From contig CAVPWU010000002.1 of assembly GCA_963709665.1 (NCBI GenBank), positions 806,001 to 870,000 on the forward strand: DNA of 64,000 nucleotides. Reading direction: 5' to 3'. Position 1 is the first letter of the stretch. Each line of letters opens with the position of its first letter. The translations under genes were made by a program, and so were the position numbers. Of this stretch, positions 24,749 to 32,939 are shown in pieces. Under the pieces are notes generated by a model. That model was not told where the DNA came from. It did no database searches and worked only from the letters and a program-made list of their open reading frames with translations. This DNA is from DASZIT01 sp963709665 (GTDB lineage Bacteria > Actinomycetota > Acidimicrobiia > Acidimicrobiales > RAAP-2).

Positions 24749-25444
24749 TCAGCCGGTGGCCCCGATCAGGTGGCCGATGGCGAAGGTGACTCCGGCGGCG
24801 ACGGCGGCGATCAGGAGCTGCCGGAGGGCCGACCACAGCCACGATCGTCCGGTGAAGTAGGCCAGGGCCGCCCCCACCCCGAAGGAGCTGACCGCCCCGA
24901 GGGCCACCGTCCAGAGGATGGCCGGCCGCCCGTGGAGGAAGAACCACGGCAGGAGCGGGATGAGGGCCCCGACGGCGAACATCACGAACGAGTACGCCGC
25001 GGCCTGGTAGGGGTTGCCGGTGTTGCGCGGATCGATCCCCAGCTCCTCCCGGGCGTGGGTCTCGAGGGCCACCTCCGGGGTCCGCATCATCTTCCTCGAC
25101 AGCTCGGCGGCCAGATCGGCGTCGAGGCCCCGGCGCTCGTAGATGGCGGCCAGCTCCCGGCGCTCGCCCTCGGGCTCCGTCCGGAGGGCGTGGCGTTCGA
25201 CCTCCAGCTCGTGCTGCATCAGCTCCGACTGGGCCCGCATGGAGATGTACTCCCCCGCCGCCATCGAGAACGCCCCGCCGACCAGGCCGGCCAGGCCGGC
25301 CAGGCGGACGGTGGGACCCGCCGAGTCGGCCGCCGCCACCCCCAGGATCAGCGCCACGTTGGAGACCAGCCCGTCGCTGATGCCGAACACGGCGGCCCGG
25401 GGGCCACCCGCCTGGATGTCCCGGTGTTCGTGTCCTGGTTCCAC
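24749..25444 (-). CDS. VIT1/CCC1-family Fe2+/Mn2+ transporter
   Basis: The 231-residue membrane protein has the family signature at its N-terminus (GISDGLVSNVALILGV) and GGAFSMAAGEYISMRAQSE. A charged cytoplasmic helical domain (about 85-150) follows that in relatives binds metal (ERRELAAIYERRGL), then three C-terminal helices. Relatives export or sequester iron or manganese. The GTG at 25444 follows TACCAT by 7 bases. It converges with mshD, leaving 22 bases between stops. Confidence 0.9.
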   Translation of the reverse strand: MEPGHEHRDIQAGGPRAAVFGISDGLVSNVALILGVAAADSAGPTVRLAGLAGLVGGAFSMAAGEYISMRAQSELMQHELEVERHALRTEPEGERRELAAIYERRGLDADLAAELSRKMMRTPEVALETHAREELGIDPRNTGNPYQAAAYSFVMFAVGALIPLLPWFFLHGRPAILWTVALGAVSSFGVGAALAYFTGRSWLWSALRQLLIAAVAAGVTFAIGHLIGATG

Positions 25445-25451
25445 CGGGCTG

Positions 25452-25457
25452 ATGGTA
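25452..25457 (-). promoter_or_regulatory. -10 hexamer (TACCAT) of the VIT1/CCC1 gene
   Basis: Minus-strand TACCAT lies 7 bases before the GTG start at 25444. No metal-regulator operator is obvious beside it. Confidence 0.45.
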
Positions 25458-25502
25458 CCGACTGGTCAGGTTGAGGCATCACGACACTGCCGGGATAGGT
25501 GG

Positions 25503-25565
25503 CCCTTCGCCGCCGGGTCGGCGGCCCTTCGCCGCCGGGTCGGCGGGCCCTCGCCGCCGGTGGGG
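25503..25565. repeat. about three 22-bp GC tandem repeats
   Basis: The unit cccttcgccgccgggtcggc recurs at 25503, 25525 and (imperfectly) 25548 in the divergent region between the VIT1/CCC1 and MaoC genes. Confidence 0.75.
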
Positions 25566-25635
25566 CGCGGACGCCGGGCGGTGGCCCGCGCCCGGGGCCG
25601 GGCCGGGTTCGATGGAGCCGGTCCCCGGTCTCCCG

Positions 25636-25641
25636 TACACT
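25636..25641 (+). promoter_or_regulatory. -10 hexamer (TACACT) of the MaoC gene
   Basis: TACACT lies 7 bases before the ATG at 25649. No good -35 is seen 16-18 bases upstream. Confidence 0.45.
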
Positions 25642-25648
25642 CCCCGCT

Positions 25649-26107
25649 ATGCCAACGATCGTGAACAGCAAAGAGAACTTCGAGGCCCTGGTCGGCGAGC
25701 ATCTGGGCTACAGCGAGTGGCACGTGATCACTCAGGAGCAGGTCAACCAGTTCGCCGACGCCACCGGCGACCATCAGTGGATCCACGTCGATCCCGAACG
25801 GGCCAAGAGTGGTCCCTTCGGTGGGGCCATCGCCCACGGCTACCTCACCCTCTCCCTGGCCCCCAGCCTGCTCGGCGAGGTCGTGAAGGTGGAGGGCACC
25901 ACCCACGGGGTCAACTACGGGTGCAACAAGGTCCGGTTCCCCTCGCCGGTGCCGGTCGGCTCCAAGCTCCGCCTCGGCGCCAAGGTCGCCTCCGTGGAGG
26001 AGGCCAAGGGCGGCGGCATCCAGGTCTGCATCGATCTGGCCTTCGAGGTGGAGGGCAGCGACAAGCCGACCTGCGTGGCCGAGGTGGTCTACCGCTACTA
26101 CTACTAG
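25649..26107 (+). CDS. MaoC-like (R)-specific enoyl-CoA hydratase
   Basis: The 152-residue single hot-dog domain has the hydratase-2 motif ADATGDHQWIHVDPERA, with catalytic Asp41 and His46, then G-G-A-I-A-H-G-Y-L-T. Family members hydrate trans-2-enoyl-CoA to (R)-3-hydroxyacyl-CoA. It stands alone between the VIT1/CCC1 and MerR genes, so its pathway is unknown; fatty-acid oxidation is plausible given the acyl-CoA synthetase elsewhere. It ends in an unusual run of four tyrosines interrupted by arginine (YRYYY). Confidence 0.9.
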   Translation: MPTIVNSKENFEALVGEHLGYSEWHVITQEQVNQFADATGDHQWIHVDPERAKSGPFGGAIAHGYLTLSLAPSLLGEVVKVEGTTHGVNYGCNKVRFPSPVPVGSKLRLGAKVASVEEAKGGGIQVCIDLAFEVEGSDKPTCVAEVVYRYYY

Positions 26108-26206
26108 GGGCACCCCTACCGGGGCCGCTCCGGCGACTCGGGGCGTGTCCGGCCTCCGGCTCCGGGGTGCCGGGGCTCGGCCGCTGACCCGCCCCGAGGG
26201 ACCGCT

Positions 26207-26235
26207 CTGACAGTACGAGCGATTACTCCTAGAGT
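26207..26235 (+). promoter_or_regulatory. sigma-70-type promoter of the merR-menG-menF operon
   Basis: CTGACA (26207-26212), a 17-base spacer and TAGAGT (26230-26235), 6 bases before the GTG at 26242. This is the only site in the window where I see both -35 and -10 elements near consensus. Confidence 0.6.
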
Positions 26236-26241
26236 GGACAC

Positions 26242-27252
26242 GTGGAGATGCGCGTGGACCAGCTGGCTGCCGCCGGCAACATCTCGGTCGACACCGTCCG
26301 CTACTACCAGAACAAGGGCCTGCTCGAGCCGCCCCGACGGGAGGGCCGGGTGGCCTGGTACGGGCCCGACCACCTCGCACGCATCGCCCGGATCCGCTCC
26401 CTGCAGGCCCGCGGGTTCACCCTGGCCACCATCGCCCGCCTGATCAGTGGCGATCTCGACGCCGCCGACGAGGCCCTGGTGGCCGAGCTGGCCTCCGGTG
26501 CCGTGCCGGCGGGCGTGGCCACCCGGCAGGACGACGGGGACCCGCCGCCGGGCACAACGGGCCCGCCCCCCTCCTCCGGTCACCGGACCTCCTCCGGCCC
26601 GGCGCCCGGCCCCGAGGGCGGGGCAGACGATGGAGGCCTTCCCGGGCTCGAGGAGCAGCTGACCCTCGCCGAGCTGGCCGACCGGACGGGGGTCCCGTTG
26701 GCACTGCTGAAGGCGGTGGAGGCCGAGGGCCTCCTCATCCCCCGCCGCTTCGGGGAGCACGAGCGGTACACCCGCGAGGACATGGACGCCGCCGCCGCCG
26801 GGCTCCTCCTGCTCGAGTGGGGGGTCCCGCTCTCCGATCTCTTCGATCTCGCCCGCCGCCACCACGCCGCCACCGAGGCGGTGGCCCGGGAGGCGGTCTC
26901 CATGTTCGCCACCCACGTGCGGGGCCCGCTCCGCCACGAGCACCGGGACGGGGAGCCTGCCGGACCGGCTGCCGACGGCGAGGAGGCCGCCCGACTGGTC
27001 CAGGCCTACACCGAGCTGCTTCCGGCGGTGAACACCCTGGTGGGTCACCACTTCACCCGGGCGCTCCTGAAGGCCGCCCTCGACCACGTCGAACAGGCCG
27101 GCTCCGAGACGTCCACGGACACGCTCTGGGCGGAGGCCGTGCTGCCGGCCCCGGCCCCGGACCCGGCCCCTCCGCACACCCTGGCCTCCCCCACTTCCGA
27201 CCCCGTCGAGGTGCGATCCCGGTCCACCGGTCGGAAGCGGGTATCCCCCTGA
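26242..27252 (+). CDS. MerR-family regulator with two HTH modules
   Basis: The 336-residue protein opens with a MerR winged helix (NISVDTVRYYQNKGLLEPPRR...ARIARIRSLQARGFTL). A P/S/G-rich linker follows (about 95-135), then a second MerR-like helix-turn-helix (LTLAELADRTGVPLALLKAVEAEGLL...RYTREDM). The C-terminus is helical with a low-complexity end. No metal-binding cysteines are seen, so a small-molecule or protein signal is more likely than metal. It is the first gene before menG and menF, joined by TGATG, so control of menaquinone genes or autoregulation is a fair inference. ATG 26248 is an alternative start. Confidence 0.85.
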   Translation: MEMRVDQLAAAGNISVDTVRYYQNKGLLEPPRREGRVAWYGPDHLARIARIRSLQARGFTLATIARLISGDLDAADEALVAELASGAVPAGVATRQDDGDPPPGTTGPPPSSGHRTSSGPAPGPEGGADDGGLPGLEEQLTLAELADRTGVPLALLKAVEAEGLLIPRRFGEHERYTREDMDAAAAGLLLLEWGVPLSDLFDLARRHHAATEAVAREAVSMFATHVRGPLRHEHRDGEPAGPAADGEEAARLVQAYTELLPAVNTLVGHHFTRALLKAALDHVEQAGSETSTDTLWAEAVLPAPAPDPAPPHTLASPTSDPVEVRSRSTGRKRVSP

Positions 27253-28028
27253 TGGCCGCCGGCCAGCCGTCCGCTCCGGGCGCCGACCCGGGCGGGCCGC
27301 CGACGGTCGACTTCGACCTGGTGGCCCGGGCCGCCGAGGCCGACCTCCCGACCGGCCGGGAGAAGACCGCCCTGGTGCGGTCGATGTTCGACACCATCGC
27401 CCCGCGGTACGACCTGGTCAACCGGTTGATGACCTTCGGGCTCGACGTGCGTTGGCGGAAGCAGTCGGCACGCGCCCTGGGCCTCCCGGCCGGAGCCCGG
27501 GTCCTCGACCTGGCCTGCGGTACCGGGGACTTCCTCTCCATCCTGACCGCCGCCGGCCTCCGCCCGTTCGGGATGGACCTGTCGTGGGGCATGTTGGCGG
27601 CCAACCGGACCGGTGCCCCGCTGGCCCAGGTGGACGGCGCCGCCCTCCCCCTGGTGGACGGGGCGGTCGACGGGGTCACCTGCGGCTACGCCCTGCGGAA
27701 CTTCACCGAGCTGTCGGAGGTCTTCGCCGAGCTGGGTCGGGTGACCCGTCCCGGGGGACGGCTCTGCTTCCTCGAGGTGGCCGAGCCCGACCACGGGCTG
27801 CTCCGGATGGGGGACCGGATCTGGTTCCGTCAGGTGGTCCCGGTGATCGGGGGCCTCCTGTCCGACGGGGCCGCCTACCGCTACCTCCCCCGCTCCACCG
27901 CCTACCTCCCGTCGACGGCCGACCTGCGGACGATGCTCGGCGATGCCGGCTTCTCCACCGTGAACCGGCGGGCGCTCTCGGGGGGGCTCAGCCAGCTGAT
28001 CACCGCCACCCGCCGGGGTCGGCCGTGA
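27252..28028 (+). CDS. menG: demethylmenaquinone methyltransferase
   Basis: MenG/UbiE methylates demethylmenaquinone with SAM, the last step of menaquinone synthesis. The 258-residue protein shows the UbiE signature FDTIAPRYDLVNRLMTFGLD, the SAM motif VLDLACGTGDF, and a modified second signature (GYALRNFTELSEVFAELGRVTRPGG). The ATG at 27252 overlaps the merR stop as TGATG, and its own stop overlaps menF (GTGA). The usual R-V-x-x-x-D-x-S-x-x-M reads FGMDLSWGML. Confidence 0.93.
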   Translation: MAAGQPSAPGADPGGPPTVDFDLVARAAEADLPTGREKTALVRSMFDTIAPRYDLVNRLMTFGLDVRWRKQSARALGLPAGARVLDLACGTGDFLSILTAAGLRPFGMDLSWGMLAANRTGAPLAQVDGAALPLVDGAVDGVTCGYALRNFTELSEVFAELGRVTRPGGRLCFLEVAEPDHGLLRMGDRIWFRQVVPVIGGLLSDGAAYRYLPRSTAYLPSTADLRTMLGDAGFSTVNRRALSGGLSQLITATRRGRP

Positions 28029-29482
28029 CCGGTCCCGCCGCCTCCGGTCCCGCCGCCTCCGGTCCCGCCGCCTCCGGCCCCACCGCCTCCGGCCCCACCG
28101 CCTCCGGCCCCACCGCCTCCGGTCCCACCGCCTCCGGTCCCACCGCCTCCAGTCCCACCGCCTCCAGTGCGGCCGACTCCGGCCACCAGGCCGCCCCGAC
28201 CGCCGTCCGGCGGCTGCTGCCCCCCGGGCCTCCCATCGATCCGTACCGCCTGGCCGGGCCCGACGGGATGGTCTTCGACACCGGTCGGCGGGTGCTGGTC
28301 GGCATCGGTCAGGCGCTGGTCGTGACGCTGGAGGGCGGTCTGGAGGGTGCCTCCCTCGAGACGGCCCGTCGGGTCCTCGCCGACATCCGGTGCGACGACC
28401 ACACCGGCCTTCCGGGCTCCGGGGTGCTCGCCTTCGGCGCCCTGCCGTTCGCCCGCACCCGGGCCTCCTCCCTGGTGGTTCCCGAGGTCACCTACGGGCG
28501 CGAGCCCGACGGAATCGAGTGGGTGACCGTGGTCGGTCGCCGCTCGGGTGACGATCCCCGGGGCGAGCTGCTCGCCCACCAAGGGGGCGACCCGGGGTCC
28601 ACCGATCCGACGTCGGGTCCGTTCGCCGACGTCGAGCCGCTGGCCCCGGACGACCGGTTCCGGGAGATGGTGTCCGACGCGGTGGGGCGCATCGACCGGG
28701 GGGAGCTCGCCAAGGTGGTGCTGTCCCGGCAGGTGGAGGTGCGGCTCTCGTCGGCCCCGGACCTGCCCACCCTGCTCGAGCGGTGGCGCCGGCTCGAGCC
28801 GAACTGCACGGTGTTCTCCCTCCCCACCCCGGAGGGCCGGTTCGTGGGCGCCAGCCCGGAGCTGCTGGTGGCCCGCCGGGGCGACCGGGTCGTCTGCCGG
28901 CCCCTGGCCGGCACCACCGCCCAGGGGTCCGAGGCCACCGACACCGCCTTCCAGCGGTCGGCCAAGGACACCCATGAGCACCGGCTGGTGGTGGAGGCCA
29001 TCGGCGGTGCCCTGGCGCCCCTCTGTTCGTCGCTCGAGGTGCCCGACGGACCCGAGCTGGTCCATCTCCACTCGGTGGTGCACTTCGGCACCACCATCGA
29101 GGGGGTGCTCCGGCCCCGCCCCGACGGGACCGTGCCCTCCGCCCTCGAGCTGGTCGGTGCCCTCCATCCCACGCCGGCGGTCGGCGGGGTGCCCTCGGCG
29201 GCGGCGCTGGCCGTCATCGCCGAGCTGGAGTCGGAGCCCCGGGGCTCCTACGCCGGACCGGTCGGCACCCTCGACGCCCACGGCGACGGCGAGTGGGTGG
29301 TGGGGATCCGGGCCGCCACCCTCAACGGGGACACCGCCCGGCTGGTGGCCGGCGTCGGCATCGTCGACGGGTCCGAACCCGGGTCGGAGCTGGCGGAGAC
29401 GGAGCTGAAGCTCTCGGCGGTCCTCGACGCCATCGCCCCGGGCGGTCGTCGCGTGGCGTCGCCCAGCCCGGCGGGGGCCTGA
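28025..29482 (+). CDS. menF: isochorismate synthase
   Basis: MenF converts chorismate to isochorismate, the first committed menaquinone step. The chorismate-binding domain has LAKVVLSRQVEV (catalytic Lys), PLAGTTAQGSE, SAKDTHEHRLVVE and the isochorismate-synthase hallmark LHPTPAVGG, ending GVGIVDGSEPGSELAETELK. The 485-residue length includes about 50 N-terminal residues made of ten 5-residue repeats (GPAAS/GPTAS). The GTG overlaps the menG stop. If the repeat is not translated, a later start is needed, but none is clearly better. Confidence 0.92.
   Translation: MTGPAASGPAASGPAASGPTASGPTASGPTASGPTASGPTASSPTASSAADSGHQAAPTAVRRLLPPGPPIDPYRLAGPDGMVFDTGRRVLVGIGQALVVTLEGGLEGASLETARRVLADIRCDDHTGLPGSGVLAFGALPFARTRASSLVVPEVTYGREPDGIEWVTVVGRRSGDDPRGELLAHQGGDPGSTDPTSGPFADVEPLAPDDRFREMVSDAVGRIDRGELAKVVLSRQVEVRLSSAPDLPTLLERWRRLEPNCTVFSLPTPEGRFVGASPELLVARRGDRVVCRPLAGTTAQGSEATDTAFQRSAKDTHEHRLVVEAIGGALAPLCSSLEVPDGPELVHLHSVVHFGTTIEGVLRPRPDGTVPSALELVGALHPTPAVGGVPSAAALAVIAELESEPRGSYAGPVGTLDAHGDGEWVVGIRAATLNGDTARLVAGVGIVDGSEPGSELAETELKLSAVLDAIAPGGRRVASPSPAGA
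28031..28180 (+). repeat. ten 15-bp tandem repeats encoding G-P-A/T-A-S units
   Basis: Ten contiguous 15-bp units form a coding minisatellite at the N-terminus of menF. Three encode GPAAS, five GPTAS, one SPTAS and one SAADS. The in-frame unit length means copy-number change would not break the gene. Confidence 0.95.
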
Positions 29483-29585
29483 ACCGCCGCACCCCGCCGA
29501 TCGGGCCGCACCCACCGGGACAGCCGACACCGCCGGCTCGGCCCGGACCGAGCGGTCACCTGACGGCCGCGCTCCCCGGCGGCGG

Positions 29586-30500
29586 CTACCGGCCGGGGCC
29601 GGCGGCCGGTCCGACCACCACCGACTCGATGAGGTCGGCCAGCTGCGCGGGGACATCCCGGGCCGGGAAGTGGCCCACCCCCGGCAGGCTCACCAGGCGG
29701 GCCCCGGGGATGGCGTCGGCCAGGGTCCGGGCGGCGGACGGGGGCACCACCACGTCCCACGATCCGGTCACCACCACGGTGGGGACCGCAACGTCCGCCA
29801 GGTGGTCGGTGACCACCGGCAGCTCCTCCATCAGGGCCCGCTGCTCGGCGAGGAAGGTCCGGCGGCTGCGACCGACGGCACCCGACCACCCTCCGGCCAG
29901 CACCTCGTCGGGCAGGGTGGCGGCCACGTATCCCGCCATCCGATCCCAGGGGGACGGGACCGGAGGTGGGTCGCCGTCGCCACCTCCCCTCCCCTCCCTC
30001 CGGCCGTCGCCGTCCCCCGGGCCGTCGCCGTCCCCGCCGACCACGGCCCGGCGGAGGCGCGGCAGCACCACCCCGATCCCCACCAGGCCCGCCGCCGTCA
30101 GGGCGTTGCCGAGGCCCCGCACCACCAGCAGCCGGTCCAGTCCGTTGACGCTGTCCGGGGTGCCCACCGGTCCGACCAGCACCAGCCCCCGCACCACGTC
30201 GGGATGGCGGGAGGCCATCAGGACCGCCACCCCACCCGCCCAGCTGTGGCCCACCACCGTGGCCGGGGCCGCTCCCCGACGGCGGAGGAGGCCGGCCATC
30301 ACGTCGGCGTTGGCCGCCATTCCCAGCGCGGCGGCGTCGGTGGCCCCGTACCCGGGGCGGTCCGGGGCCAGCACGCGGTGCCGGTCCACCAGGCGGTCGA
30401 CCACCCGCCGCCACGAGCTCCCGTCGCCCGGCTGGCCGTGCAGCAGCAGGACCGGTGGTCCGGATCCCCGGTCGAGGGTGACCGGGTCCCCGGCGCTCAC
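29586..30500 (-). CDS. alpha/beta-hydrolase
   Basis: The 304-residue hydrolase has the oxyanion-loop LLLHGQPGDGSSW, the nucleophile elbow VVGHSWAGG (Ser near residue 95), an acid in VVVTGSWDVVVPP and the catalytic His in LPGVGHFP. An acidic G-D repeat insert of about 25 residues (GDGDGPGDGDG...) sits in the cap region. The substrate is unknown. The GTG at 30500 overlaps the histidine-kinase stop, so it belongs to that operon and may be under the same two-component control. Confidence 0.88.
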   Translation of the reverse strand: MSAGDPVTLDRGSGPPVLLLHGQPGDGSSWRRVVDRLVDRHRVLAPDRPGYGATDAAALGMAANADVMAGLLRRRGAAPATVVGHSWAGGVAVLMASRHPDVVRGLVLVGPVGTPDSVNGLDRLLVVRGLGNALTAAGLVGIGVVLPRLRRAVVGGDGDGPGDGDGRREGRGGGDGDPPPVPSPWDRMAGYVAATLPDEVLAGGWSGAVGRSRRTFLAEQRALMEELPVVTDHLADVAVPTVVVTGSWDVVVPPSAARTLADAIPGARLVSLPGVGHFPARDVPAQLADLIESVVVGPAAGPGR

Positions 30501-32146
30501 CGGTCGGTGCGTGCCGTCACCGACGGAGGCGCCGGGGTCGGGGGCGCCTCCTCCCCGGAGGGTCCGGTCGGCAGCCTCCCCGGCGATCCCTTCGGTGGCC
30601 CGGACGCCGTCCCGGCCGGTGCCCCCGGTGCCCCGGGTCCCGCCGGTGCCCCGGGTCCCGCCGCCGGCCCGGGCGCCCCGGCCGTTCGATCGCCGAGGTC
30701 GGTCAGGGGGGCGGACCCCCACAGGGGGAGCACCACCTCGAAGGTGGCACCCTCGCCCACCGCCGTCTCCACACTGGCCCGTCCCCCCAGGGAGCGTGCC
30801 ACCGCCGCCACGATGAAGAGCCCGAGTCCCGACCCACCGTCGGCTTCCGCCGTCCCGCCCCGGTAGAAGCGATCGAACACCCGGGCGGCCTCCTCGGGGT
30901 CCATGCCCGGGCCCCGGTCCGCCACCCGGAGCCGCGCCCGGCCCGCCTCGGCCACCACCGACACCGACACCGGCGTGCCGTGCGGGGTGTGGGTCAGGGC
31001 GTTCCCCAGCAGGTTGTGGATCAGCTGGCCGAGCCGCTGCTCGTCACCGGCCACCGGCACCGGGCCGGGGGCGGTGATGGTGATCGACCGGCTCCGGTCC
31101 ACGGTGAAGGCGTCCGACACCGCGTCGAGCACCACCGGGACCAGGTCGATCCGGTGGGTGGCCGGCCGGGGGCCCTGGTCCAGGCGGGCCAGGGTGAGGA
31201 GGTCCTCGACCAGATCCCCCATCCGGGCGGCCTCGCTCTCGATCCGGGCCAGGGCGCGGTCGCGGTCGTCCGGCAGGTGGAGCGCGCCCTTCCGGAGCAG
31301 CTCGGCGTAGCCCCGGATGGAGGTCAGCGGGGTCCGCAGCTCGTGGGAGGCGTCGGCGAGGAACTGCCGGAGCCGCTCCTCGGAGAGCGTCTGCTGGGCG
31401 AAGGCCGCCTCGATCTGGCTGAGCATGCCGTTGAGGGCCCGGCCCAGGCGTCCGACCTCGGTGTCGGAGTCCGACGGCTCGACCCGTCGGCTGAGGTCCC
31501 CGGCGGCGATGGTGTCGGCCTCGACGGTCATCACCTCGAGGGGGCGGAGGCCGCGACGGATGAGGACGGTGGTCAGCACCAGCAGGGCGGCCACCACGCT
31601 GAGGGACACCGCCAGCTCGATGTCCCGCAGGGAGGTGAGGGTGGCGTTGACCGAGTCGAGGCGGGTGGCCACCACCAGGGTCCCGCCGGGGAGGGCCGTG
31701 GCCTGCAGCCGGTACTCGGGGCCCCGCGAGGCGGTGGACGGCACCGTCACGGAGTTGACGTCCGGCTCGTAGGTGCCGCGGTTCCTGACCTGGTCGGCGG
31801 TGAGGGCCGGCCGGACGGGCAGGGGGCGCGGGAGCTGGGGCGGCGGATCCTCCTGGGAGCGGGTGCCCGACGGGCGGGACACCACCACCTGGCCCTCGGC
31901 GTTCAGGATCTCGACGTAGACGTCCGGGCTGACCCGGGACTGGAGCTCCGCCTTGCTGACCGGCACCCCCCGCCCGTCGGCGTGGAGCACCGCCTGCACC
32001 ACCAGGTCGCTGGCCCCGTCGAGCTGGGCATCGGCCCGCCCGTAGAGATAGGAGTGCAGGGAGCTCAGGGTGATGATGTCCACGGCAGCCAGGCCGAGGG
32101 CCACCAGCAGGGCCATGGTGACGATCAGGCGCCGCCGGAGGGTCAC
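30497..32146 (-). CDS. sensor histidine kinase
   Basis: The 549-residue kinase has TM1 (about 7-27), an extracytoplasmic sensor of about 145 residues and TM2 (about 177-197). HAMP follows, then the H-box FLADASHELRTPLTSIRGYAELL with His268, N-box (NLLGNALTHT), G1 (DRGPGMDPEE) and G2 (GSGLGLFI). The architecture matches TrcS/MprB-type kinases. A Pro/Gly/Ala tail of about 70 residues follows the ATPase domain. GTG 32146 is chosen just before TM1; GTG 32176 is the alternative. It is downstream of its response regulator and upstream of the hydrolase. Confidence 0.92.
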   Translation of the reverse strand: MTLRRRLIVTMALLVALGLAAVDIITLSSLHSYLYGRADAQLDGASDLVVQAVLHADGRGVPVSKAELQSRVSPDVYVEILNAEGQVVVSRPSGTRSQEDPPPQLPRPLPVRPALTADQVRNRGTYEPDVNSVTVPSTASRGPEYRLQATALPGGTLVVATRLDSVNATLTSLRDIELAVSLSVVAALLVLTTVLIRRGLRPLEVMTVEADTIAAGDLSRRVEPSDSDTEVGRLGRALNGMLSQIEAAFAQQTLSEERLRQFLADASHELRTPLTSIRGYAELLRKGALHLPDDRDRALARIESEAARMGDLVEDLLTLARLDQGPRPATHRIDLVPVVLDAVSDAFTVDRSRSITITAPGPVPVAGDEQRLGQLIHNLLGNALTHTPHGTPVSVSVVAEAGRARLRVADRGPGMDPEEAARVFDRFYRGGTAEADGGSGLGLFIVAAVARSLGGRASVETAVGEGATFEVVLPLWGSAPLTDLGDRTAGAPGPAAGPGAPAGPGAPGAPAGTASGPPKGSPGRLPTGPSGEEAPPTPAPPSVTARTDR

Positions 32147-32228
32147 CCGGGCCCACCGCCCGGCCGGAGGATGCACGGCCGGCCGTCGGGGCCCGGGCCG
32201 GGCCCCCCGTGCGGCACCCCCGGCCCGG

Positions 32229-32939
32229 TCACGTCCGGGGCTCCCGGAGGCAGTAGCCCACCCGACGGACGGTGTGGACCAGGGGAGGGTCGTAGACGTC
32301 GATCTTCTTCCGGAGGTAGGAGATGTAGGTCTCCACGATGTTGGGGTCCCCCTGGAACCCGTAGTCCCAGACGGCATCGAGGATCTCCACCTTGGACACC
32401 ACCCGGCGGGCGTTCACCATCAGGTACCGGAGGAGGTTGAACTCGGTGGCGGTCAGCTCGATGAGGTCACCGGCCCGCCAGACCTCGTGGGTCTCGTCGT
32501 CGAGCAGCAGGTCGGCGAACCGGATGCTCGCCGGGGAGTCGACGGCCACCGGATGGGTCCGACGCAGCACGGCCCGGATCCGGGCCACCAGCTCGTCGAT
32601 GCTGAACGGCTTGGTGAGGTAGTCGTCCCCCAGCTCCAGCCCGGCCACCTTGTCGCCGATGGTGTCGCGGGCGGTCAGGAACAGGACCGGGGTGGTCACG
32701 TCGGCGGTCCGGAGGCGGCGGCACACCTCGATGCCGTCGATGTCCGGCAGCATCACGTCGAGCACGATCAGGTGGTGGGGGGCTTCGCCGGCCAGGTGGA
32801 GGGCCTGGGCGCCGGTGGAGGCCACCGACGTCTCGAATCCCTCGAAGTGGAGGGCGGAGGCCAGGACGTCGGTGATGTAGGGCTCGTCGTCGACGATGAG
32901 GACCCGACCCAGGTCGCCCGGCCCCGCCGGCTCAGCCAT
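32229..32939 (-). CDS. OmpR-family response regulator
   Basis: The 236-residue regulator resembles TrcR/MprA. The receiver has VDDEP, phospho-Asp61 (VLDVMLPDIDG), Thr89 and Lys110. The DNA-binding wing ends YISYLRKKID...VHTVRRVGYCLREP. One oddity: the usual L-E-L-G-A-D-D-Y reads L-E-L-G-D-D-Y, a one-codon deletion between residues 104 and 105 next to the active-site lysine loop. Its ATG overlaps the upstream glycosyltransferase stop by 8 bases. The operon order is glycosyltransferase, regulator, kinase, hydrolase. Confidence 0.93.
   Translation of the reverse strand: MAEPAGPGDLGRVLIVDDEPYITDVLASALHFEGFETSVASTGAQALHLAGEAPHHLIVLDVMLPDIDGIEVCRRLRTADVTTPVLFLTARDTIGDKVAGLELGDDYLTKPFSIDELVARIRAVLRRTHPVAVDSPASIRFADLLLDDETHEVWRAGDLIELTATEFNLLRYLMVNARRVVSKVEILDAVWDYGFQGDPNIVETYISYLRKKIDVYDPPLVHTVRRVGYCLREPRT

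Noticed and set aside
28031..28180. CRISPR-like array
   Set aside because: Units are contiguous 15-bp coding repeats with no spacers. The other arrays in the window are also spacerless, and no cas genes are present.
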